Shown piece by piece: positions 48,701 through 61,454 of a DNA stretch of 64,000 bases. The notes below the pieces were generated by a model that made no database searches, was not told the origin of the DNA, and saw only the letters and a list, made by a program, of their open reading frames with translations. The translations under genes and the position numbers were made by a program. Origin of the DNA: Penaeus vannamei (Eukaryota; Arthropoda; Malacostraca; Decapoda; Penaeidae); contig NC_091552.1 of NCBI RefSeq assembly GCF_042767895.1, positions 27,182,214 through 27,246,213 of the forward strand, in the 5' to 3' direction. Numbering within the stretch: position 1 is the stretch's first letter; every line of letters begins with the position of its first letter.

Positions 48701-51700
48701 TTATTTCTGTTACAATTGTCGTTATTATTATTAGGAAAATCATTAGAATAGTGTCGATTATTGCTATTATTGCAATTATTAGGCAAATCATCATTATAAT
48801 TATTATTGTATAATTATCATAATTATTGTCCTTATTACTCTCATAATTATTGTCCTTATTACTCTCATAATTATCATTATTATCGTCATTATTGATTGGG
48901 TTATCATCAAAATCATCATAATTAGCAGAATTATTGCTAAGATCATCATAATCATCATAATCATCCTTTAAAATCGAAAAAGGGGGTATTAATCTCACCT
49001 CTCCAAAGGCTAGATTTCGCCGGTTTTTCGACTTTCGGATTTTTCTACTTATAGCCTTTTTCTTATTATGGATGGGTTTTATAATTATAATTATCATCAT
49101 TATTGTCATTATCACCATCATTATCATCATTACTGTCATTCTCACCCTAATCAACCTTAATATAGTCATTATAATAATCATCTTAATTATTAATGTCATT
49201 TTCATTATAATTATCTTAATAATGATAATGACAATAATGATAATTCTGGAAATAATAACAACAATAATAAGGATTATATTAACAATAATAGCCGTATTAA
49301 AATTACTTCTATTATTAATTCTGTAATCATTGTCGTTATTATTAGGAAAAACAGAATAGTGCTGATTATTGCTATTATTGCAATTATTAGGCAAATCGTC
49401 ATTATAAGTATCATTGTATAATTACTATCATAATTGTTGTCCTAATTACTCTCATAATTATGATTATTATCGTCATTATTGTCGTTACTGATGGGATATC
49501 ATCAAAATCATCATAATTAGCAGAATTATTGCTAAGATCATCATAATCATCCTTTAAACTAGAAAAAAGGTTTTTTTTGACTCATCTCTGCAAAGGCTGT
49601 ATTTCGCTAGATTTTTCCAGTTTTTCGACTTTTAAGATTTTTCTACTTTTAGCCTTTTTCTCATTATATATGGGCTTTATAATGATAATTATCATCATTA
49701 TTGTCATTATCATCATTATTATCATTACTGTCATTATCGCCCTAATCACCCTTAATAGTCATTATAATCATCATTTTAATTATTAATGTCATTTTCATTA
49801 TAATTGTTTTAATAATGATAATGACAATAATGATAATTCTGGAAATAATAACAACAATAATAAGGATTATAATAACAATAATTGCCGTGTTATAATTACT
49901 TCTATTATTATTTCTGTTACAATTGTCATTATTATTAGGAAAATCATTAGAATAATGTCGATTATTGCTAATATTTCAATTATTAGGCAAATCATCGTTA
50001 TAATTATCATTGTATAATTATTATCATAATTATTGTCCTAATTGCTCTAATATTTATCATTAATATCGTTATTATTGTCATCATTGATTCGGTTATCATC
50101 AAAATCATGATAATTAGCAGAATTATTGCTCAGATCATCGTAATCATCCTTTAAACTCGAAAAATGGGGGTTTTCGACTCATCTCTCCAAAGGCTATATT
50201 TCGCTAGATTACGCCGGTTTTTCGACTTTTGGGATTTTTCTACTTTTAGCCTTTTTCTTATTATAGATGGGCTTTATAATGATAATTATCATTATTGTCA
50301 TTATCACCATCATTATTATCATTACTGTCATTATCGCCCTAATCACCCTTAATATAGTCATTATGATAATCATCTTAATTATTAATATCAATTTCATTAT
50401 AATTATTTTAATAATGATAATGACAATAATAATAATTCTGGAAATAATAACAACAATAATAAGGATTATAATAGCCGTATTAAAATTACTTCTATTATGA
50501 TTTTTGTTATCATTGTGGTTATTATTATTAGGAAAATCATTAGAATAGTGTTGATTATTGCTATTATTGCAATTATTAGGCAAATCATTATAATTATCAT
50601 TGTATAATTATCATAATTATTGTCCTAATTACTCTCATAGTTATCATTATTATCGTCATTATTGTCATTATTGATGGGGTTATCATCAAAATCATCATAA
50701 TTAGCAGAAATATTGCTAAGTTCATCATAATCATCCTTTAAACTCGAAAAAAGGGGGTTTTCGACTCATCTCTCCAAAGACTATATTTCACTAGATTTCG
50801 CCGTATTTTCGACTTTTGAGACTTTTCTACTTTTAGCCTTTTTCTCATTATAGATAGGCTTTATAATGATAATTATCATCATTATTGTCATTATCATCAT
50901 CATTATTATCATTACTGTCATTATCGCCCTAATCACCCTTAATAGTCATTATAATATTCATCTTAATTATTAATGTCATTTTCATCATTATAATTGTTTT
51001 AATAATGATAATGACAATGATAATTCTGGATATAATAACAACAATAATAAGGATTATAGTAACAATAATTGCTGTCTTATAATTACTTCTATTATTATTT
51101 CTGTTACAATTGTCGTTATTATTATTAGGAAAATCATTAGAATAGTGTCGATTATTGCTATTATTGCAATTATTAGGCAAATCAGCTTTATAATTATCAT
51201 TGTATAATTATTATCATAATTATTATCCTAATTACTCTCATAATTATCATTATTATCGTCATTATTGTCATTATTGATGGGGTTATCATCAAAATCACCA
51301 TAATTAGCAGAACTATTGCTAAGATCATCATAATCATCCTTTAAACTCGAAAAAAGGGCTTTTCGACTCATGTCTGCAAAGGCTTATTTCGCTAGATTTT
51401 GCCGGTTATTCGACTTTTGGGATTTTTCTACTTTTAGCCTTTTTCTCATTATAGATGGGCTTTATAATGATAATTATCATTATTGTCATTATCATCATCA
51501 TTATCAATACTGTCATTATCGCCCTAATCACCCTTAATAGTCATTATAATAATCAACTTAATTATTAATGTCATTTTCATTATAACTATTTTAATAATGA
51601 TAATGACAATAATGATAATTCTGGAAATAATAACAACAATAATAAGGATTATAATAACAATAATTTCCGTGTTATAATTACTTCTATTATTATTTTTGTT

Positions 51701-54700
51701 ACAATTGTCGTTATTATTATTATTAGAAAAATCATTAGAATAGTGTCGATTATTGCAATTATTGGAATTATTAGGCAAATCATCATTATAATCATTGTAT
51801 AATTATTATCATAATTAATGTCCTAATTACTCTCATAATTATCATTATTATCGTCATGATTGATTGGGTTATCATCAAAATCATCATAATTAGCAGAATT
51901 ATTGCTAAGATCATCATAATCATCATTTAAAATAGAAAAAAGGGGGGTTTTCGACTCATCTCTGCAAAGGCTGTATTTCGCTAGATTTCGCCGGTTTTAC
52001 GACTTTTGGGATTTTTCTAATTTTAGCCTTTTTCTTATTATAGATGGGCTTTATAATGATAATTATCATCATTATTGTCATTACCACCATCATTATCATT
52101 ACTGTCATTATCGTCCTAATCACCCTTAATATAGTCATTATAATAATCATTACCTTAATTATTAATGTCATTTTCATCATTATAATTATCTTAATAATGA
52201 TAATGACAATAATGATAAATCTGGAAATAATAACAACAATAATAAGGATTACAATAACAATAATTGCCGTATTAAAATTACTTCTATTATTATTTCTGTT
52301 ATCATTGTGGTTATTATTATTATGAAAATTATTAGAATAGTGTTGATTATTGCTATTATTGCAATTATTAGGCAAGTCATTATAATTATCATTGTATAAT
52401 TATTATCATAATTATTGTCCTAATTACTCTCATAATTATCATTATTATCGTCGTGATTGATTGGGTTATCATCAAAATCATCATAATTAGCAGAATTATT
52501 GCTAAGATCATCATAATCATCCTTTAAACTCGAGAAAAGGCGGGTTTTCGACTCATCTCTGCAAAGGCTAAATTTCGCTAGATTTCGCCAGTTTTTCGAC
52601 TTTTGGGATTTTTCTACTTTTAGCCTTTTTCTTATTATAGATGGGCTTTATAATAATAATTATCATCACTATTGTCATTATCACCATCATTATCATTACT
52701 GTCATTATCGTCCTAACCACCCTTAATATAGTCATTATAATAATCATCATCTTAATTATTAATGTCATTTTCATGATTATAATTATTTTAATAATGATAA
52801 TGACAAAAATGATTATTCTGGAAATAATAACAACAATAATAAGGATTATAATAACAATAATAGCCGTATTAAAATTACTTCTGTTATTATTTCTGTTATC
52901 ATTGTGGTTATTATTATTAGGAAAATCATTAGAATAGTGTTGATTATTGCTATTATTGCAATTATTTGGCAAATCATTATAATTATCATTGTATAATTAT
53001 CATAATTATTGTCCTAATTACTCTCATAATTATCATTATTATCGTCATTATTGTCATTATTGATGGGGTTATCATCAAAATCATCATAATTAGCAGAAAT
53101 ATTGCTAAGATCATCATAATCATCCTTTAAACTCGAAAAAAGGGGTTTTCGACTCATCTCTGCAAAGGCTGTATTTCGCTAGATTTCGCCGTTTTTTTCG
53201 ACTTTTGAGATTTTTCTACTTTTAGCCTTTTTCTCATTATAGATGGGCTTTCTAATGATAATTATCATTATTGTCATTATCACCATCATTATTATCATTA
53301 CTGTCATTATCGCCCTAATCACCCTTAATATAGTCATTTTGATAATCATCATCTTAATCATTAATGTCATTTTTATCATTATAATTATTTCAATAATGAT
53401 AATGACAATAATGATAATTCTGGAAATAATAACAACAATAATAAGGATTATAATAACAATAATAGCCCTATTATAATTACTTCTATTATTATTTCTGTTA
53501 TCTTATTCGTTATTATTATTAGGATAATCATTAGAATAGTGTTGATTATTGCTATTATTGCAATTATTAGGCAAATCATCATTATAATTATTATTGTATT
53601 ATTATTATCATAATTATTTTCTTAATTACTCTCATAATTATCATTATTATCGTCATTATTGTCATTATTAATGGGGTTATCATGAAAATCATGATAATTA
53701 GCGGAATTGTTGCTAAGATCATCATAATCATTCTTTAAACTCGAAAAATGGGGTTTTCGACTCACCTCTCCAAAGGCTATATTTCGCTAGATTTCGCCGG
53801 ATTTTTCTACTTTTAGCCTTTTTCTTATTATAGATGGGCTTTATAATGATAATTATCATCATTATTGTCATTATCACCATTATTATAATTACTGGCATTA
53901 TCGCCCTAATCACCCTTAATATAGTCATTATGATAATCATCTTAATCATCATTATAATTATTTTAATAATGATAATGACAATAATGATAATTCTGGAAAT
54001 AATAACAACAATAATAAGGATCATAATAACAATAATAGACGTATTAAAATTACTTCTATTATTATTTCTGTTATCATTGTCGTAATTATTATTAGGAAAA
54101 GCAGAATAGTGTTGATTATTGTTATTATTGCAATTATTAGGCAAATCGTCATTATAAGTATCATTGTATAATTACTATCACAATTGTTGTCCTAATTTCT
54201 CTCCTAATCATGATTATTATCGTCATTATTTTCCTTACTGATGGGGTTATCATCAAAATCATCATAATTTGCAGAATTATTGCTAAGATCATCATAATCA
54301 TTCTTTAAACTCGAAAAAAGGGGTTTTCAACTTATCTCTGCAAAGGCTGTATTTCGCTAGATTTCGCCGTTTTTTCGACTTGTGAGGTTTTTTCTAGTTT
54401 TAGCCTTTTTCTCATTATAGATGGGCTTTCTAATGATAATTATCATTATTGTCATTATCATAATCATTATTATCATTACTGTCATTATCGCCCTAATCAC
54501 CCTTAATATAGTCATTATAATAATCATCATTTTAATTATTAATGTCATTTTCATCATTATAATTATTTTATTAATGATAATGACAATAATGATAATTGTG
54601 GAAATAATAACAACAATAATAAGTATTATAATAACAATAATAGCCGTGTTATAATTACTTCTATTATTATTTCTGTTATCATTGTCGTTATTATTATTAG

Positions 54701-57700
54701 GAAAATCATTAGAATAGTGTCGATTATTGCTATTATTGCAATTATTAGGCAAATCATCATTATAATTATCATTGTATAATTATTATCATAATTATTGTCC
54801 TAATTACTCTCATAATTATAATTATTATCGTCATTATTGATGAGGTTATCATCAAAATCATCATAATTAGCAGAATTATTGCAAAGATCATATTATCATC
54901 CTTCAAACTCGAAAAAAGGGGTTTTCGACTCATCTCTCCAAAGGCTGAATTTCGCTAGGTTTCGCCGTTTTTTCGACCTTTGAGATTTTTCTAATTTTAG
55001 CCTTTTTCTCATTACAGACGGGCTTAATAATGATAATTATCATCATTATTGTCATTATCATCATCATTATCATTACTGTCATTATCGCCCTAATCACCCT
55101 TGATATAGTCATTATAATAATCATCATCTTAATTATTAATGTCATTTTCATCATTATAATTATTTTAATAATGATAATGACACTAATGATAATTATGGTA
55201 ATAATAACAACAATAATAAGGATTACAATAGCAATAATAGCCGTAGTAAAATTACTTCTTTTATTATTTTTATTATCATTGTCGTTATTATTATTAGGAA
55301 AATCATTAGAATAGTGTCGATTATTGCTATTATTGCAATTATTAGGCAAATCATCATTGTAATTATCATTGTATAATTATTATCATAATTATTGTCCTAA
55401 TTACTCTCATAATTATCATTATTATCGTCATTATTGTCATTATTGATGGGGTTATCATCAAAATCATCATAATTAGCAGAATTATTGCTAAGATCATCAT
55501 AAACATCCCTAAAACTCGAAAAACGGGGTTTTCGACTCATCTATGCAAAGGCTGTATTTCACTAGATTTCGCCGGTTTTTCGACTTTTGAGATTTTTCTA
55601 CTTTTAGCTCTTTTCTTATTATAGATGGGCTTTATAATGATAGTTATCATCATTATTGTCATTATCATCATCATTATTATCATTACTGTCATTATCGCCC
55701 TAATCAGTCCTAAAGTCATTATAATAATCATAATCTTAATTATTAATGTCATTTTCATCATTATAATTGTTTTAATAATGATAATGACAATAATGATAAT
55801 TCTGGAAATAATAACAACAATAATAAGGATTATAATAACAATAATTTCCGTGTTATAATTACTTCTATTATTACTTCTGTTACAATTGTTATTATTATTA
55901 GGAAAATCATTAGAATAGTGTCGATTATTGCTATTATTGCAATTATTAGGCAAATCATCATTATAATTATCATTGTATAATTACTATCATAATTATTGTC
56001 CTAATTACTATCATAATTATTGTCCTAATTACTCTCATAATTATCATTATTATCGTCATGATTGATGGGGTTATCATCAAAATCATCATAATTAGCAGAA
56101 ATATTGCTAAGATCATCATAATCATCCTTTAAACTCGAAAAGGGGTGTTTTCGACTCATCTCTGCAAAGGCTGTATTTCGCTAGATTTCGCCGGTTTTTC
56201 GACTTTTGAGATTTTTCTACTTTTAGCCTTTTTTTCATTATAGATGGGCTTTGTAATGATAATTATCATCATTATTGTCATTATCACCATCATTATTATC
56301 ATTACTGTCATTATCGCCCTAATCACCCTTAATATAGTCATTATAATAATCATCATCTTAATTATTAATGTAATTTTCATCATTATAATTATTTTAATAA
56401 TGATAATGACAATAATGATAATTATGGTAATAATAACAACAATAATTAGGATTATAATAACAATACTAGCCGTGTTATAATTACTTCTATTAATATTTCT
56501 GTTATCATTGTCGTTATTATTATTAGGAAAATCATTAGAATAGTGTTGATTATTGCTATTATTGCAATTATTAGGCAAATCATCATTATAATTATTTGTG
56601 TATAATTACTATCATAATTATTGTCCTAATTACTATCATAAATATCATTATTATCGTCATTATTGTCATTATTGATGGGGTTATCATCAAAATCATCATA
56701 ATTAGCAGAGTTATTGCTAAGATCATTATAATTATCCTTTAAACTCGAAAAAGGGGGTTTTCGACTCACCTCTCCAAAGGCTATATTTCGCTAGATTTCG
56801 CCGGTTTTTCGACTTTTGGGATTTTTCTACTTTTAGCCTTTTTGTTACTATAGATGAGCTTTATAATAATTACCATCATTATTGTCATTATCACCATCAT
56901 TATTATCATTACTGTCATTATCGCCGAAATCACCATTAATATAATCATTATAATAATCATCATCTTAATTATTAATGTCATTTTCATCATTATCATTATT
57001 TTAATAATAATGACAATAATGATAATTCAGGAAATAAAAACAACAATAATAAGGATCATAATAACAAAAATAGCCGTATCAAAAATAACTTCTATTATTA
57101 TTTCTGTTATCATTGTCGTTATTTTTATTAGGAAAAACAGAATAGTGTTGATTATTGCTATTATTGCAATTATTAGTCAAATCATTATAATCATCATTGT
57201 ATAATTACTATCATAATTATTGTCCTAATTACTCTCATAATTATCATTATTATCGTCATTATTGTCATTATTGATGGGGTTATCATCAAAATCATCATAA
57301 TTAGCAGAATTATTGCTAAAATCATCATAATCATCCTTTAAACTCGAAAAAGGCGGGTTTTCGACTCATCTCTCCAAAGGCTTTATAATGATAATTATCA
57401 TCATTATTTTCATTATCACCATCATTATTATCATTACTGTCATTATCGCCCTAATCACCCTTAATATAGTCTTTATAATAATCATAATCTTAATTATTAA
57501 TGTCATTTTCATCATTATGATTGTTTTAATAATGATAATGACAATAATGGTAATTCTGGAAATAATAACAACAATAATAAGGATTATAATAACAATAATT
57601 GCCGTATTAAAATTACTTCTATTATTATTTCTGTTATCATTGTCGTTATTATTATTAGGAAAATCATTAGAATAGGTTTGATTATTGCTATTATTGCAAT

Positions 57701-59365
57701 TATTAGGCAAACCATCATTATAATTATCGTTGTATAATTATTATCATAATTATTGTCCTAATTACTCTCATAATTATCATTATTATCATGATTATTGTCA
57801 TTATTGATGGGGTTATCATCATAATTAGCAGAATTATTGCTAAGATCATCATAATCATCTTTTTAACTCGAAAAAAGGGGTTTTCGACTCATCTCTGCAA
57901 AGGCTGTATTTCGCAAGATTTCGCCGTTTTTTCGACTTTTTTAGATTTTTCTACTTTTAGCCTTTTTCTCATTATAGATGGGCTTTATAATAATTATCAT
58001 CATTATTGTCATTATCATCATCATTATTATCATTACTGTCATTATTGCCCTAATCACCCTTAATATAGTCATATAATAATCATCATCTTAATTAGTTAGT
58101 TCATTTTCATCATTATAATTATTTTAATAATAATAATGACAATAATGATAATTCTGGAAATAATAACAACAATAATAAGGATTATAATAACAATAATAGC
58201 CGTATTAAAATTACTTCTATTATTATTTCTGTTATCATTGTGGTCATTATTATTAGGAAAATTATTAGAATAGTGTTGATTATTGCTATTATTGCAATTA
58301 TTAGGCAAATCATCATTATAATTATCATTGTATAATTATTATCATAATTATTGTCCTAATTGCTCTCATAATTATCATTATTATCGTCATTATTATCATT
58401 ATTGATGGGGTTATCATCAAAATCATCATAATTAGCAGAACTATTGCTAAGATCATCATAATCATCCTTTAAACTCGAAAAAAATGGGTTTTCGACTCAT
58501 CTCTCCAAAGGCTATATTTCGCTAGATTTCGCCGGTTTTTCGACTTTTTGGATTTTTCTACTTTTAGCCTTTTTCTCATTATAGATGGGCTTTATAATGA
58601 TAATTATCATTATTGTCATTATCATCATCATTATTATCATTACTGTCATTATCGCCCTAATCACCCTTAATAGTCATTATAATAATCATCTTAATTATTA
58701 ATATCATTTTCATTATAACTATTTTAATAATGATAATGACAATAATGATAATTCTGGAAATAATAACAACAATAATAAGAATTATAATAACAATAATTTC
58801 CGTGTTATAATTACTTCTATTATTACTTCTGTTACAATTGTCGTTATTATTATTAGTAAAAATATTAGAATAGTGTCGATTATTGCTATTATTGCAATTA
58901 TTAGGCAAATCATCATTATAATTATCATTGTATAATTATCATTATAATTATTATCCTAATTACTCTCATAAATATCATTATTATCGTCATGATTGATTGG
59001 GTTATCATCAAAATCATCATAATTAGCAGAATTATTGCTAAGATCATCATAATCATCCTTTAAACTCGAGAAAAAGAGGGTTTTCGACTCATCTCTGCAA
59101 AGGCTGTATTTCGCTAGATTTCGCCGGTTTTTCGACTTTTGGTTATTTTTCTACTTTTAGCCTTTTTCTTATTATAGATGGGCTTTATAATGATAATTAT
59201 CATCACTATTGTCATTATCACCATCATTATCATTTCTTTCATTATCGTCCTAATCACCCTTAATATAGTCATTATAATAATCATCTTAATTATTAATGTC
59301 ATTTTCATCATTATAATTATTTTAATAATGATAATGACAATAATGATTATTCTGGAAATTATAAC
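45732..59365 (-). repeat. ~600-bp satellite array, piece C
   Basis: About 23 cores, from 46210 to 59075, mostly 590-620 bp apart. One short interval (46810 to 47170) lies beside a deletion, and one core at about 57380 is truncated (CCAAAGGC joined to TTTATAATG). At least two unit subfamilies alternate: one with a shorter segment before GGTGATTAGGGCG (AATGACTATTAAGGG), one with AATGACTATATTAAGGG. Each unit has the hairpin TCGAAAA/TTTTCGA around a G-rich loop. The array ends at ATAAC (59361-59365), the target duplication of copy C. Confidence 0.93.
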
Positions 59366-60325
59366 TGTAGTGGATATTTGTAAACTCCGTAGAGTTAAAG
59401 ATGGTTTGGTAGCGTGTATTCCAACTACAGGTAATCTCCATGTGGGTCTGGCGTTAAGAAACAATGACTCTTAGGTGAGCTAAAGAGTGATTCCGTAGTC
59501 ACGAGAAAAAAACAATAAGACCACTGGCTGACAAAAAAGGCAACATAAAAAGGAGCATCCATATTATACATTTATTTCGCACAAAACTTTCCATAAGAAC
59601 AAATACACAGGACAACACACCATACACTTACTTGAAAAACAGAGGCCATAGCCCGAGAAGCACCAGTCAGCCAGCTAAAAACCCAACGGTCTGTCACCAC
59701 ACACGAACAAAAGCCTCCCTCTAGACCGATCTGGCTTAACCTTATATACAAGTGGCTCCCGTGCTTACTGGGATTTTACCCATAATGCAATTAAATTTAG
59801 TTGTGAAATAGTGTATGGTGTGTTTAAAATAAGTAAAAAAAAATACATAAAATAAAAGAACGATAAAACTATACAAAAATGGGCACATAAAATGAACAAA
59901 AGATAGGAAAGTACGAAAAAGTGAAAGAAGGGATCCGTGAGAGAAAGCGGAGAAACAAGAAGGGAAAAACGAAAGAAAAACAAAGCTAAGGTGAATTAGT
60001 CGAAGACGAAAAGGCAAGAATAAAACAAGGTAAGTATAGAATATAAGGTAAGTATTGTATAAGTAGTGTTGTGTATAGTAGGAGTAATGTAGATGTAGAG
60101 GTAGATCACGGACCAGTGGGAAAGGTAAGTCAAAGGAACATAAAAACACAGGCTTATTCTTATTTAAAAAAAAGGCGCAGACACACAGGAAACAGCAAAG
60201 CCACGTCATCTTGCAGGGCGGAGGAGTCCGTAGATTATCTAGAGCGACGATCCAAAATGTCAGGGGAACAGGCGGCCCGAAAGCCTACGGGATGACCCGC
60301 CTACAGCCAGGGGAAATTCACTACA
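59366..60325 (-). repeat. 3' LTR of copy C
   Basis: 960 bp from TGTAGTGGATATT to ATTCACTACA. It matches the copy B 3' LTR (including GACCCGCCTACAGCC) rather than its 5' LTR, as expected for the same element. Confidence 0.93.
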
Positions 60326-61454
60326 ACTCCCTCCCCGCCTGACTTCGGACGACTCCCTCTCGGCCTCGACGCACACAGAACGGCCACTGCCTGCTTCTGA
60401 GGACCCTAGCGTGCGGCCCGGTCCAGCCACTCTCGACTGAGCAGACAGGGTCATGCAGCATCAGAGGGGCAAGCAGAGAGGTGACGAGAGGAGTCGGTCG
60501 AAGGCCACACCACCGGATCCACGGGTCGGAAGAAGCAGCTCACGGTCACCGCGACCGTCCACGACCCTCCGGAGGAACGGCTCTACACTGCGGATGGACT
60601 CAAAAGGACCGTAAAGCACAAGGAACATCACACCTGCAAGAGACTGGGATTAGTGTATGGCATTTACCGTGTTCATCCTGTATAAAAGCAAACTCCTGAA
60701 AGGAATGCCACTGACAAATCTATATATACGGATGCACGACCAGACAGGAAGAAGGGCAACGAAGGATGAAAGCGAAGAAGGCAAAGGACGACGACCCAGC
60801 AAGCAATCACACCCAGGCTGAAAGAATAGGAAAGAGAGAATAAACCGAAAAAAATGAAATAAAATCAATGGGCCCAAAACATAAAATAAAACATAAGATA
60901 AAATGAAACTTAAAATCAAACTTAAAATTAAATACAAAACTTTTACATAAGAAATACAAAATGAACTTAAGAACAAACTTAAAATTAAGCTTACAATTAA
61001 TGGACCTTAAAAATACAACTTAAACATAAAAACTTAAAAGTAAACTTAAAAGCTACAAACTTAAGAATTATACAGAACTAAATTACATAAAAATCAAGCA
61101 CAAATTTAAGAAGCAAATATATAAACTTAAGATTAAACATAAAAAAGACCTCAAAGAAGAAGACCAACCACATGTTGGAGAGGTGTACATACATTACCAT
61201 GAATACACTGCCATAAAATACAGAACCTATCATCTCGACTTGGGCTGGAAGAATACAATTCAGATTGATACACGGCACATACAATGTTAATGCACAATTT
61301 CTTATGTCATTCAACGCTGCTGATACATTAATTTTCACGCACTTATTCGTTTTCAGAGCATTTTCCATTACGATACTGAACACTTTGCACTCAACACAAA
61401 ACCTCTCACTGGCACAGGCCTCCAAGCAAAAACAAAGAGGGAGACCAATCTAGG
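60326..61454 (-). other. 3' noncoding region of LTR element copy C
   Basis: It corresponds to 37051-38179 of copy B. The polypurine tract complement CTCCCTCCCC begins next to the LTR (60328). No gene was recognised. Confidence 0.65.
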
